Below, one piece after another: positions 8,650 through 16,826 of a stretch of 29,945 nucleotides of DNA. The DNA is from Candidatus Zixiibacteriota bacterium (GTDB taxonomy: Bacteria; Zixibacteria; MSB-5A5; GN15; PGXB01). The translations under genes were made by a program, and so were the position numbers. Every line of letters starts with the position of its first letter. Positions within the stretch are counted from its first letter, which is position 1. Under the pieces are notes generated by a model. It was not told the origin of the DNA. It made no database searches and was given only the letters and a program-made list of their open reading frames with translations. The stretch covers positions 2,094,276 through 2,124,220 of the forward strand of contig LS998015.1 of NCBI GenBank assembly GCA_900498245.1, read 5' to 3'.

Positions 8650-8690
8650 ATAAGAATAAAAAACGGCCGCCCCTAAATCGAAGCGGCCGT
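8650..8690 (-). terminator. Rho-independent terminator of glyA
   Basis: ACGGCCGC (8663-8670) and GCGGCCGT (8683-8690) form a perfect 8-bp stem with a 12-base loop. On the minus strand they are followed by TTTTTTATTC. It lies 31 bases after the glyA stop, so ilvE-rpiB-glyA is probably a separate unit from the genes below it. Confidence 0.85.
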
Positions 8691-8720
8691 CAGGACTTTA
8701 AAATAATCGGCCTATGGCGC

Positions 8721-9971
8721 CTATTGGGCTTTCCTTTCACCGTAAAGAGGGAAACGGTCGCACAACTCCTTAACGTCTCTGGCCACTTCCTTATGAACCT
8801 CTTCATTATCAAGGTTTTTAATCACCCTGTCAATGTATCCGGCAATTATTTTCATCTCCGCGACACCCATTCCCCGAGTGGTTATGGCCGGAGTTCCTAT
8901 TCTTATGCCCGATGTCACAAACGGCTTCTGTGGGTCAAAAGGAACCGTGTTTTTATTCACGGTGATTCCGGCGGTATCCAGGGACTTCTCTATCTTCTTC
9001 CCGGTCAAACCGGATGCGACAAAGGAAACCAGCATAAGGTGAGTATCTGTTCCTCCGGAGACGATATGATATCCCTTTTCTTTCAGGGCATTGGCCAGAG
9101 CGGAGGCATTCGCTACAATCCGCTTTTGATATTCTTTGAACTCCGGAGTCAGAGCTTCCTTAAGCGCCACCGCTTTGGCCGCAATAATATGCATCAGCGG
9201 CCCTCCCTGAATTCCCGGCATTACCGTCCTGTCCAGATCGGCGGCATACTTCTCCTTGCACATAACCATACCGCCCCGGGGCCCGCGCAGTGTTTTGTGC
9301 GTGGTCGTGGTTACGAAGTCAGCGTAGGGAACCGGGGACGGATGGAGACCCGCCGCTACCAATCCCGCAATATGAGCGATATCAACCATCAAATAGGCCC
9401 CGCAGCCATCGCACGCCTCTCGGAATTTCTTGAAATCAAGGAAACGAGGATAAGCGGATGCGCCCGCCACTATTAATTTGGGCTGGACTTCCTTGGCTTG
9501 GGCGATCAATTTGTCATAATCAATAACTTCGGTATCCTTTTCCACTTGATAGGAATGAAACTGAAACAATTTCCCCGAAAAATTGATCGGATGACCATGC
9601 GTCAAATGGCCGCCATGGGACAGATCCAGTCCCATAACTCTTTCACCCGGATTCAAAATGGTGAAATACACCGCCATATTGGCCTGAGAGCCGGAGTGCG
9701 GTTGAACATTGACATGCTCGCACCCGAATAATTGCTTGGCCCGGTCCCGGGCCAGATTTTCGGCTTTATCGACAAATTCGCATCCGCCGTAATACCGCTT
9801 TCCCGGATATCCTTCGGCATATTTATTGGTCATCACCCCCCCGGCCGCTTCCAAAACGGCCTCGGAAACAAAATTTTCGGAGGCGATCAACTCCAGTTTA
9901 TCCGATTCCCGGTTAACCTCACCCATGATGGCGTCATAAATCTCGGGATCGATTTTTTTTAAGTATGACAT
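8721..9971 (-). CDS. glyA: Serine hydroxymethyltransferase
   Basis: This PLP enzyme interconverts serine plus tetrahydrofolate with glycine plus 5,10-methylene-tetrahydrofolate. It supplies one-carbon units, including for the thymidylate step downstream of dCMP deaminase. The 416-residue length is standard. The PLP lysine is Lys226 within [14 protein letters not shown]. Other conserved segments are LIASENF, the [13 protein letters not shown] loop, the HSGSQAN region and DIAHIAGL. The start has GTAGG upstream. rpiB lies just before it in the same direction, an order seen in many bacteria. Confidence 0.98.
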   Translation of the reverse strand: MSYLKKIDPEIYDAIMGEVNRESDKLELIASENFVSEAVLEAAGGVMTNKYAEGYPGKRYYGGCEFVDKAENLARDRAKQLFGCEHVNVQPHSGSQANMAVYFTILNPGERVMGLDLSHGGHLTHGHPINFSGKLFQFHSYQVEKDTEVIDYDKLIAQAKEVQPKLIVAGASAYPRFLDFKKFREACDGCGAYLMVDIAHIAGLVAAGLHPSPVPYADFVTTTTHKTLRGPRGGMVMCKEKYAADLDRTVMPGIQGGPLMHIIAAKAVALKEALTPEFKEYQKRIVANASALANALKEKGYHIVSGGTDTHLMLVSFVASGLTGKKIEKSLDTAGITVNKNTVPFDPQKPFVTSGIRIGTPAITTRGMGVAEMKIIAGYIDRVIKNLDNEEVHKEVARDVKELCDRFPLYGERKAQ

Positions 9972-9999
9972 ATTTACCTACCCGTTACACATTCATATT

Positions 10000-10031
10000 T
10001 TAAAGGCGGATTGGATATTTCCCAATCCGCC
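10000..10031 (-). terminator. Hairpin between rpiB and glyA, possible weak terminator
   Basis: GGCGGATTGG (10005-10014) and CCAATCCGCC (10022-10031) make a perfect 10-bp stem with a 7-base loop. On the minus strand the next bases are TTTAAAATATG, a poor U-tract. It may give partial termination or protect the rpiB message. Confidence 0.5.
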
Positions 10032-10063
10032 GTTCCTTGCCGTCCAATCAGAGAAATCGAATT

Positions 10064-10504
10064 TCAACAAGTCTCGGCGTCATTGATTTTTTTTACTCGC
10101 CGTTCATGCCTTCCCCCTTCAAACGAAGTTTCCAGCCAGGTCTTGACAATTTCCTCCACTTCGTTATCGGGAGTATATTTCTGAGACATGGTCAGGACAT
10201 TGGAATCATTGTGCAGACGTGCAAAATAGGCCATGTCTTTATTCAGAGCCAGGGTGGCCCGAATTCCGTGCACTTTGTTAGCCGCGATTGTCATTCCATT
10301 GCCGGTCCAGCAAATGGCCACCCCGCGATCGGTCTCGTGCGCTGCCACGGAGCGGGCCACTTTCAGTCCGAAGTCAGGATAATCGACAGATTCTTTTCCG
10401 GTCGTCCCGAAATCGAGCACCTGGTGCCCCAATCTTTGAAGTATCGCTTTAACCTTTTCTTTCAAGTCAAAGCCGGCATGATCGGAACCGATTGCTATCT
10501 TCAT
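10064..10504 (-). CDS. rpiB: Ribose-5-phosphate isomerase B
   Basis: RpiB interconverts ribose 5-phosphate and ribulose 5-phosphate in the pentose phosphate pathway. The 146-residue protein begins with the family motif IAIGSDHAGFDLK. It has the active-site segment AICWTGNGMTIAANK with the catalytic Cys65, and ends with a typical RHERRVKKI tail. In most homologues the residue after the cysteine is Gly (CGTG); here it is Trp (CWTG), and GIG is GNG, a modest departure next to the active site. GAAGG precedes the start. It lies 4 bases after the ilvE stop. Confidence 0.95.
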   Translation of the reverse strand: MKIAIGSDHAGFDLKEKVKAILQRLGHQVLDFGTTGKESVDYPDFGLKVARSVAAHETDRGVAICWTGNGMTIAANKVHGIRATLALNKDMAYFARLHNDSNVLTMSQKYTPDNEVEEIVKTWLETSFEGGRHERRVKKINDAETC

Positions 10505-10508
10505 AGAC

Positions 10509-11453
10509 TTATACCTTCACGCCCTTTTTGGCCGAGACATAAGTCAGCCAGCCATAAACGTCTTCGGCCCGCCCTTCGATAATTTCGAAAAATCGATTCT
10601 GCAATTTCTCGGTAATCGGCCCCCGGCGTCCCGCACCAATGACAATACCGTCGATCTCAGATATCGGAGAAACCTCAGCGGCTGAACCGGTGAAGAATAC
10701 CTCATCTGCGATGTATAACGCTTCGCGCGGAATATTTTCTTCAATCACCTTTATACCCATATCTTCGGCCAGTTTGATAATCGTGCGGCGGGTAATTCCA
10801 GGCAGAATTGATGCCGAAAAGGGCGGCGTCACCAGCACTCCGTTGCGGACAATAAAAATATTCTCGCCCGATCCTTCCGAGACATTTCCGTAAATATCGA
10901 GGGCAATTCCCTCCACACAACCGCGCGCCAGGGCTTCCATTTTTATCAGTTGTCCGTTCATATAATTGGCGCCCGCCTTGGCCATCATCGGCGTGGTATT
11001 GGGGGCATTGCGGTTCCACGACGAAACGCATACTCTTACGCCTTTCTCCATCGCCTCGGGGCCGAGATACTTGCCCCAATTCCAAGCCGCGATGGCGACA
11101 TCGATAGGGCATTTGCCAGGATCGACCCCCAGAGAGTCATAGCCGCGGTAAACGACAGGTCGAATATAGCAATCTTCGAGCCCGTTTACGACCACCAGTT
11201 CCAGGACGGCGTCGAAAATCTGCTGTTTTGTAAAGGGAATGACCATACGATAAATTTTGCACGAATCCCAGAGACGGTCGATATGCTCCATCAGACGAAA
11301 ACAAGCCGGCCCCTTGGGAGTTTTATAACAGCGCTGTCCTTCGAATATCGACGATCCATAATGGACAACATGGGACAGAACATGTATTCGGGCATCGTCC
11401 CACTTGACCATTTTGCCGTTCATCCATATGTACTCGACTTTATTAAAGGCCAT
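10509..11453 (-). CDS. ilvE: Branched-chain amino acid aminotransferase
   Basis: A class IV PLP aminotransferase that interconverts Leu/Ile/Val with their 2-oxo acids. Counting from ATG 11453, the 314-residue protein has the PLP lysine Lys159 in [12 protein letters not shown]. Other conserved segments are [13 protein letters not shown] at the entrance strand, EGSGENIF near the middle, and the phosphate-binding region [12 protein letters not shown] 11453 is preferred over a start 12 codons upstream because AGGAGG sits just ahead of it. It heads the ilvE-rpiB-glyA string. Since leucine transamination feeds isovaleryl-CoA metabolism, it may connect with the MCC-type cluster at 22.6-27 kb, though it is not adjacent. 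Confidence 0.95.
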   Translation of the reverse strand: MAFNKVEYIWMNGKMVKWDDARIHVLSHVVHYGSSIFEGQRCYKTPKGPACFRLMEHIDRLWDSCKIYRMVIPFTKQQIFDAVLELVVVNGLEDCYIRPVVYRGYDSLGVDPGKCPIDVAIAAWNWGKYLGPEAMEKGVRVCVSSWNRNAPNTTPMMAKAGANYMNGQLIKMEALARGCVEGIALDIYGNVSEGSGENIFIVRNGVLVTPPFSASILPGITRRTIIKLAEDMGIKVIEENIPREALYIADEVFFTGSAAEVSPISEIDGIVIGAGRRGPITEKLQNRFFEIIEGRAEDVYGWLTYVSAKKGVKV

Positions 11454-11858
11454 GATTCCTCCTGAAATATTAGACGATAGATTCTCCAAATTCCTTATAA
11501 ATATATATTTTCCTTGGACCTATTTCAAGACCAATAAAAAGAAAATGGTGATCGCAGGACGGGCCCCGGAATCGCATTTTGCCGCAATTCAATTCCAATA
11601 ATCCGAAGAAAAAGGTTCATCTCTCCGCTAATTGGCCAAAATATGATTGTCATCTTTTAATATTCTACCATTTTATCCATCAAATAATTATCATAGAAGA
11701 TAAATAGTGTGACAAACAAGGCGCTCACTAACCGGATTCATATTTTTTTATCAAAATATGCAGAGAGTGAACGCGACAAGATCGGCAATTGGCCGCCTTT
11801 AGTGTTCAGTAGGCGGAATTCGTAAATCCAATCCGCGGGTCGCGGCCGGAAGCTGGAA
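11454..11858. other. Divergent intergenic region between ilvE and the exported GT-like gene
   Basis: About 400 bases without a convincing gene. It is AT-rich in the middle and must hold the ilvE promoter (minus) and that of the plus-strand gene at 11859. A minus-strand TATATT-like element near 11500-11510 could serve ilvE, but no full promoter with good spacing was found on either strand. No terminator, RNA or repeat was recognised. Confidence 0.5.
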
Positions 11859-12935
11859 ATGAAAAAGAAAATGAGATTATTCAGACCGCTATTATTGGCG
11901 CTGTTTTGTCTGATGATGATAGAATCCAGATTTACACACGGGGAAACAATGAGATATAGTAACGAAAATCAAAAGAAAAGAAATGATGCCGAAAAGGACG
12001 CCGCAGAGCCGCTCAGTCGTCAATATCGCGTTATCTTCGCGGCCTATGCCGAAAATAGTTCGGATGTACGCTGGCTATTGCACTGCGCCGAAAGTCGGCG
12101 CCATTTTGCAGGTTCTTTCAATGATTGCCCGTTTTGGATATATCTGCCCGATTCCCTCCTTTCCGGTACCGACAAATTACCGACCACTGAAACTGCGATG
12201 AATATAGAGTTCATTGAATGCACCGCTCCCGAAAAAACGGCCGATTACTTTTTTGGAGGGAAACCATACGCCGCCGCTAAATGTGAAACAAGAGCAAAAG
12301 ATTTGACTAATGTCGTGGTCTGGCTCGACCCCGATACTATTTTTCTTGATGAGCCGGCGGATTTCGTCCTTCCTGAAAAGATCTGCTTGAAATATCGCCC
12401 CGTGATGCATAAGAATATCGGGCTCCTGTTCTCTGACTCATTGGATCAATACTGGAGCCGCGTGTATGAATTGCTTTCCGTCCCGGAATCGACCCTCTTC
12501 CCCATGACGACCGCCGCCGGAGGGGAAATTATCCGGCCCTATTTCAATGCCGGTCTTCTGGTCCTGAATCCCCGATGCGGCCTCCTTGCGAAATGGGCCG
12601 ACTATTTTGATACTCTTATCGGCGATTCATTAATCGCCAATCTTTGCCGTCAGGATAAAAGGAAAAACATATTTCTCTTCCAGGTTGCTCTGACGGCCGA
12701 TATTCTAAATTCAATCGGACGAGATAAAATGGAGGAACTCTCCGATAGATATAACTACCCCATATTTTTCAATATCATGTTCGGCGCGTCCAAACCATTT
12801 GATTCGATAGATAGTGTCATCACTATTCGCCACGAAGGCTTTTTCTCGAAACCATTCCCTGACTGGGATCAAAAATTGAAAGGCGCGCCGGAGAAGATCC
12901 TTTGGCTGAAAACAAACCTCTGCACTGCAGAATAG
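11859..12935 (+). CDS. Exported GT-A/GT8-like glycosyltransferase-fold protein, function unknown
   Basis: A 358-residue protein with a basic N-terminus (MKKKMR) and hydrophobic core (residues 9-21) that looks like a signal peptide or anchor. The mature part resembles nucleotide-sugar transferases of the GT8 type. VVVWLDPDTIFLDEP at 152-166 supplies a DxD metal motif (Asp157, Asp159) after a hydrophobic strand. RPYFNAGLLVLNP at 226-238 matches the YFNAGxxxxN segment of GT8 enzymes, and a late IRHEGFF could be the second metal ligand region. Cytoplasmic nucleotide sugars make an exported enzyme odd, so it may be membrane-anchored facing inward, or not an active transferase. The ribosome binding site is weak (GGAAG). 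It has no operon partner. Confidence 0.6.
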   Translation: MKKKMRLFRPLLLALFCLMMIESRFTHGETMRYSNENQKKRNDAEKDAAEPLSRQYRVIFAAYAENSSDVRWLLHCAESRRHFAGSFNDCPFWIYLPDSLLSGTDKLPTTETAMNIEFIECTAPEKTADYFFGGKPYAAAKCETRAKDLTNVVVWLDPDTIFLDEPADFVLPEKICLKYRPVMHKNIGLLFSDSLDQYWSRVYELLSVPESTLFPMTTAAGGEIIRPYFNAGLLVLNPRCGLLAKWADYFDTLIGDSLIANLCRQDKRKNIFLFQVALTADILNSIGRDKMEELSDRYNYPIFFNIMFGASKPFDSIDSVITIRHEGFFSKPFPDWDQKLKGAPEKILWLKTNLCTAE

Positions 12936-13018
12936 TCAGTCGTAACTAATTCTGTAATTGTGAATTGCCGGTTGCGCTCATTTAATTGACCGCCGGAAAA
13001 GTCGGCCCGAATAAATCC

Positions 13019-13047
13019 TTGACTGAATATTTGTGTAAAAATATAAT
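13019..13047 (+). promoter_or_regulatory. Near-consensus sigma70 promoter of doxX
   Basis: TTGACT (13019-13024), a 17-base spacer and TATAAT (13042-13047) give 11 of 12 consensus matches at ideal spacing. The expected transcript start, near 13054, leaves a leader of about 22 bases containing AAAGGAGA before ATG 13076. Confidence 0.85.
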
Positions 13048-13075
13048 GATCCAATCAGTTACAAAGGAGATCTTA

Positions 13076-13480
13076 ATGAGTAAATCCGGTTTCCTACAAG
13101 GTTGGGATCCCCAGGTTCTGAGTATTCTCCGCATTATGGCGGGATTTCTTTTACTCTTTCATGGCACCATGAAATTATTCAACTTTCCGGCCAGTACTCC
13201 CCCCATGCAAATCGAGCTTTTTTCGCTTATGGGATTGGCGGGAGTTCTGGAGGCATTTGGCGGCTTTCTTCTTTTTCTCGGCCTTTTTACCCGCCCGGTC
13301 GCCTTTATTCTATGCGGGGAAATGGCTGTGGCCTACTTCAAAGCACATGCCCCGCAGGGATTTCTGCCAATCATCAATCACGGAGAACTGGCCGTCATTT
13401 ACTGTTTCGTGTTTTTATATTTGACTTTCGCCGGTGGCGGGCCATGGAGTCTTGATAGTGTTCTGCGGCGCGTAAAGTAG
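13076..13480 (+). CDS. DoxX family membrane protein
   Basis: A 134-residue inner-membrane protein of the DoxX family with four predicted hydrophobic helices. The first helix carries LRIMAGFLLLFHGTMKLF, the typical family start, followed by GLAGVLEAFGGFLLFLGLFTRP. The AHAPQGFLPIINHGE segment before the last helix is also characteristic. Members are linked to redox or sulfur metabolism but the reaction is usually unknown. The start is ATG 13076, with AAAGGAGA upstream, not the longer frame from 12986, which would run through the promoter. It appears to be transcribed alone. Confidence 0.9.
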   Translation: MSKSGFLQGWDPQVLSILRIMAGFLLLFHGTMKLFNFPASTPPMQIELFSLMGLAGVLEAFGGFLLFLGLFTRPVAFILCGEMAVAYFKAHAPQGFLPIINHGELAVIYCFVFLYLTFAGGGPWSLDSVLRRVK

Positions 13481-13572
13481 ATTAATTTGGTTTTGCATCT
13501 GTCAAAGGGTAATTAAATTTTCCCTTAGCCAAACCGCAGAGCGACCGTTATTCACTCTATTGATTTTTTCGA

Positions 13573-13600
13573 TTGACAGATTTCGCCATGAGCCTAAATT
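13573..13600 (+). promoter_or_regulatory. Candidate promoter of the TSP3/dockerin gene
   Basis: A perfect TTGACA (13573-13578) is followed after 16 bases by TAAATT (13595-13600, 4 of 6 matches). A better-looking TATAAA starts at 13600, but the spacing to it (21 bases) is too long. The gene start is at 13640. Confidence 0.5.
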
Positions 13601-13639
13601 ATAAATAGGCTTTAATCTTAAATCACAAGGAGTGGACCT

Positions 13640-14851
13640 ATGAGTAAGAACCTCATATTTTTATTCTTGCTCACTTTTATGCTCGCTTCCGCCGCCCAGG
13701 CCCTTGACTTTCGGGCGACAATCTCAGGAGCCGGCGTATGGAACGACGGCGGGACGCTCAAAATCCTGCCGGATCGGGAGTTTCAAATCCAGGTATATGC
13801 CACGAACAACGACATTATTCAGCCTCCGCCTTACGAAGAGCGAGTGACCTGGTCGACGCCCTTTACATTTACGGGCGATGTCGGCATTCAATGGTTAGAC
13901 GCCATCAGCGATGGGACATTTTACGGCGATGATGCCACCATGCTAAAGTTTTCTACCAGTCAATTTGTAGGCTTCTGGGACCTCTTGAAAGGTGTTTACT
14001 CAGAATCGCGGGACGGCATTTTACCGGATCGTTTTAATATCACCGGCGTCGCCAATAATCTCGGCTATCCGCCCGGTTTGGGAGAAATCCTGGTCTTATT
14101 TTGGCGCGCCCGCGTTTCGGCGACCACGGGGCAGATCTGTATTGAACAGGGGACCATGGAGAATGATACTTACAATTGGCTTATGGATCCGCCGGTACCG
14201 TCATTTTCGACCGTATGCTGGAGCGTCCAAATCAATCCTCTCGACAGGGATAATGACGGTATTCCCAACACTTCCGACAATTGCCCCGACACCTATAATC
14301 CCGGACAGGCCAATGCCGACGGTGATTCTTACGGCGATGCCTGTGACGCCTGTCCCCATGATGCCCAAAATGATGTTGATCAGGACGGAATCTGCGGTGA
14401 TGTCGATCCCTGCCCTCTCGACCCCCTGAACGATGTTGATCATGACGGTAAATGCGGCAATGTTGATAATTGTCCGACTGTCGCCAATGCCGATCAAAAA
14501 GATACCGATCACGACGGGTTGGGCGATGCCTGCGATCCGGATGACGACAACGACGGTGTTCCGGATGAGACCGATAACTGCCCCCTGATCGCCAATCCGG
14601 ACCAGCATGACAGCAACGGCAACGGCATCGGAGACGCCTGCGAGTATGTCTGCGGTGATTCCGATGATGATGGGCTGGCCAACATTCTCGACGTTGCCTT
14701 CCTTATAAAATATTTTTATAAAGGAGGTCCGGCGCCGAACCACCTGGCCGCCGCCGATGTCAATTGCTCAGGAAGTTTGAATATCCTGGATATAGCATAC
14801 TTAATAAACCATTTGTATCGAAACGGACCGGAACCAAATTGTTGCGGCTAA
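13640..14851 (+). CDS. Secreted protein with thrombospondin type 3 repeats and C-terminal dockerin
   Basis: A 403-residue exported protein. Signal peptide residues 1-21 end in AQA. Residues 22-198 form an unrecognised domain shared with the next gene. Residues 202-334 hold calcium-binding thrombospondin type 3 repeats of the form DxDxDGxxDxxDNCP, with regularly spaced cysteines. Residues 338-402 hold two dockerin-like repeats with NILDVAFLIKYFYKGGPAP and NILDIAYLINHLY. A calcium-stabilised, cell-surface or secreted role is inferred; no enzyme motif is seen. AAGGAG lies 7 bases before the ATG. The dockerin tail resembles that of the propeller protein at 4004-5554, so both may be handled by the same partner. 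Confidence 0.88.
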   Translation: MSKNLIFLFLLTFMLASAAQALDFRATISGAGVWNDGGTLKILPDREFQIQVYATNNDIIQPPPYEERVTWSTPFTFTGDVGIQWLDAISDGTFYGDDATMLKFSTSQFVGFWDLLKGVYSESRDGILPDRFNITGVANNLGYPPGLGEILVLFWRARVSATTGQICIEQGTMENDTYNWLMDPPVPSFSTVCWSVQINPLDRDNDGIPNTSDNCPDTYNPGQANADGDSYGDACDACPHDAQNDVDQDGICGDVDPCPLDPLNDVDHDGKCGNVDNCPTVANADQKDTDHDGLGDACDPDDDNDGVPDETDNCPLIANPDQHDSNGNGIGDACEYVCGDSDDDGLANILDVAFLIKYFYKGGPAPNHLAAADVNCSGSLNILDIAYLINHLYRNGPEPNCCG

Positions 14852-14891
14852 ATAGCCAATTATATGATTTGGGCCGTCCCTATACATTTGG

Positions 14892-14920
14892 TTGCAAATT
14901 TTATGAAAGGCTCTTATATT
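14892..14920 (+). promoter_or_regulatory. Candidate promoter of the paralogue gene
   Basis: TTGCAA (14892-14897) is followed after 17 bases by TATATT (14915-14920), each 4 or 5 of 6 consensus matches. It lies about 38 bases before ATG 14958, between the two paralogous genes, so the second copy may be expressed independently. Confidence 0.5.
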
Positions 14921-14957
14921 GTATAGTTATTCGAACCTAATGCCGAGGAGCAACTTG

Positions 14958-15590
14958 ATGAGAAAAACCCTTACGATTCTTTTCGCCCTTTCCTTCCTGA
15001 TTGTCTCAGCTGGATGGGGAGTGACCTTTCGGGCCGCCATATCCGGCGACAGTGTCTGGAATGACGGCGGCGCGCTGAAGATAAGTCCTGAAAGCGAATT
15101 TAGAATCGAAGTATATGCTACCAATAATGATACTATTATGCCGCCACCTTATGTGCAGAGGGTAAGTTGGTCAAGCCCCTTTGCCTTTACCGGGAACGTT
15201 AAGATCCAGTGGCTGGATACTATCTCCAATGATACCCTGTATAGCGATCTGGCTACGCTGTCAAAATTCTCCACCACTCAATTTGCCGATTTCTGGGATA
15301 TATTTAAGGGTGTTTATGCCGAGTCACGCGACGGCATTCTGCCGGATCGTTTCGATATTATCGGTGTCGCCAACAAGCTTGGATATCCGCCGGGATTGGG
15401 GGAAATTCCTATAGTTTTCTGGCGCGCTAAAGTGATTTCGGATACGGGACAAATCTGTATTGAGCAGGGCAATATGCGAAATGACTCGTACGATTGGATA
15501 TTCGATGAACCCAAGCCCAAATTCGCTACTGTCTGCTGGAAAGTTGAAAGGAATCCGTCCCCCGACAAAAAGGGAGAGCCGCCAAAATAA
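14958..15590 (+). CDS. Secreted paralogue of the preceding gene's N-terminal domain
   Basis: A 210-residue exported protein with a signal peptide of about 22 residues (MRKTLTILFALSFLIVSAGWG). The mature part aligns without gaps to residues 24-200 of the preceding protein. By hand count about 122 of 177 positions are identical. It stops just after that domain with a charged, Pro/Lys-rich tail (PSPDKKGEPPK) in place of the TSP3 repeats and dockerin. The function of the domain is unknown. The shared motifs VWNDGG, VYATNND, FSTxQF, ESRDGILPDRF, LGYPPGLGEI and GQICIEQG define it. GAGGAG lies 8 bases before ATG 14958; a longer frame from 14919 is rejected because it begins inside the promoter. A strong terminator follows. 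Confidence 0.85.
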   Translation: MRKTLTILFALSFLIVSAGWGVTFRAAISGDSVWNDGGALKISPESEFRIEVYATNNDTIMPPPYVQRVSWSSPFAFTGNVKIQWLDTISNDTLYSDLATLSKFSTTQFADFWDIFKGVYAESRDGILPDRFDIIGVANKLGYPPGLGEIPIVFWRAKVISDTGQICIEQGNMRNDSYDWIFDEPKPKFATVCWKVERNPSPDKKGEPPK

Positions 15591-15631
15591 TCCCGTATTT
15601 TGTCTTGTGTTTTTTGAAGACTGCAAACAGG

Positions 15632-15670
15632 AAGATCGGCGAAAGCGATATTTCGCCGATCTTTTATTTA
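15632..15670. terminator. Bidirectional terminator between convergent genes
   Basis: A perfect 13-bp stem, AAGATCGGCGAAA (15632-15644) with TTTCGCCGATCTT (15651-15663), has a 6-base loop. On the plus strand the stem ends in a T-rich run (TTTTATTTA). It ends the paralogue gene and probably also stops the acyl-CoA dehydrogenase operon, whose last stop is at 15682. Confidence 0.85.
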
Positions 15671-15681
15671 CCCCGGAGAAT

Positions 15682-16824
15682 TCACGAAACGGATTTTATT
15701 AATTCCCTGGCGATGACAAGACGCTGTATTTCCGATGTCCCCTCCCCTATTTCACAAAGTTTGGCATCGCGCCAGATTCTTTCGGCGGAGAACCTCCCGG
15801 TATAGCAGCCGATCCCGCCCAATATCTGTATCGCTCTGGCGGCAGTTCGCGTCCCCACTTCCCCGGCATATAACTTCGCCATCGCCGAATCCTGAGTAAA
15901 AACCACCCCGGCATCTTTCTTGGCCGCGGCCCCATAGACCAGATATCGCGCCGCTTGAATCTCGGTCGCCATATCGGCCAACTGCCACTGGATCGCCTGG
16001 TACTCGGCGATTGGCTTTCCGAATTGCTGACGTTCCGTCGCATACTTGAGGGCACAATCCAAGGCCCCCTGTGCCAATCCAAGCGCCATAGCGGCAATTG
16101 ATATCCGGCCGCCGTCGAGAGTGATCATGAATTGCTTGAATCCCTCGCCCAACTTGCCCAACTGATTCTCTTTCGGAATTTTCAGATCGGTAAAATGGAG
16201 AAAGGCCGTGTCGCTCCCACGCAGGCCCATTTTATTCTCCTTCTTGCCGATATCGTATCCCGGCCATCCCTTTTCTAGAATAAATGATGAAATGCCCTTT
16301 ACTCCCGGTTCGTCGGAAGTACGGGCGGTGGCGATCGAAGCGAAAGCGTGCGAAGCGGACGTAATAAAGCATTTGGTACCGTTCATTACCCAGTGATCAC
16401 CTTTTAGTTCGGCTTTGGTCTTAGTGGCCCCGGCATCCGATCCCGCTTCCGGCTCGGTCAGACCAAAGGCAATTAATTCCGCGCCGGTTCCGCGCGGCAG
16501 ATATTTCTTCCTCTGTTCCTCGGTGCCGAATTTGTAAATCGGAAAGAGTCCAAGTGAGTTATGCGCCGCAATGGTGATTCCGGTCGAGCCACAAACTCGC
16601 GACAACTCCTCCACCGCAATCGAATAGCAGGTAGTATCTACCGGTTTCCCCCCATATTCCTCCGGAACAACCATCCCCATCAGCCCCATTTCGGCCAACG
16701 ATTCCAGATGCCGGCCCATAAATTCTTGCTTTTGATCCAATTCGGCCGCAAAAGGTGCTATTTTTTCCAGAGCGTAGGCCCGAATCTTTTCCCTGAACTC
16801 ATGATGTTTTTTCTCGAGAAGCAT
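15682..16824 (-). CDS. Acyl-CoA dehydrogenase (short/medium-chain type)
   Basis: A 380-residue FAD enzyme that oxidises acyl-CoA to trans-2-enoyl-CoA, passing electrons to ETF. Seen are the FAD/substrate segments GLTEPEAGSDAG and FITSASHA, the helix LDGGRISIAAMALGLAQGALD, the RQQFGKPIAEYQAIQWQLADM region, and the C-terminal GEGTSEIQRLVIAREL. The catalytic glutamate is Glu361 in that last motif. This position is characteristic of short/medium-chain enzymes. Classical isovaleryl-CoA dehydrogenases lack it there and use a Glu in another helix. The start has AAGGAG ahead of it and lies 2 bases after the previous stop. It is the last gene of the operon. Confidence 0.95.
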   Translation of the reverse strand: MLLEKKHHEFREKIRAYALEKIAPFAAELDQKQEFMGRHLESLAEMGLMGMVVPEEYGGKPVDTTCYSIAVEELSRVCGSTGITIAAHNSLGLFPIYKFGTEEQRKKYLPRGTGAELIAFGLTEPEAGSDAGATKTKAELKGDHWVMNGTKCFITSASHAFASIATARTSDEPGVKGISSFILEKGWPGYDIGKKENKMGLRGSDTAFLHFTDLKIPKENQLGKLGEGFKQFMITLDGGRISIAAMALGLAQGALDCALKYATERQQFGKPIAEYQAIQWQLADMATEIQAARYLVYGAAAKKDAGVVFTQDSAMAKLYAGEVGTRTAARAIQILGGIGCYTGRFSAERIWRDAKLCEIGEGTSEIQRLVIARELIKSVS

Positions 16825-16826
16825 TG

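Noticed and set aside
8373-9476. Long plus-strand open frame of 367 codons
   Set aside because: It lies opposite glyA and the MTH1187-type gene, has no ribosome binding site, and its composition is that of an antisense shadow.
9972-10063. Riboswitch upstream of glyA
   Set aside because: The gap of about 90 bases holds only a simple hairpin; no glycine or SAM riboswitch core was recognised.
13488-13540. Hairpin after doxX as a terminator
   Set aside because: The stem is short and broken, and no T run follows.
14201-14743. Minus-strand open frame of 180 codons rich in Ile, Val and Gly
   Set aside because: It is the mirror of the Asp/Asn-rich thrombospondin repeats on the plus strand.
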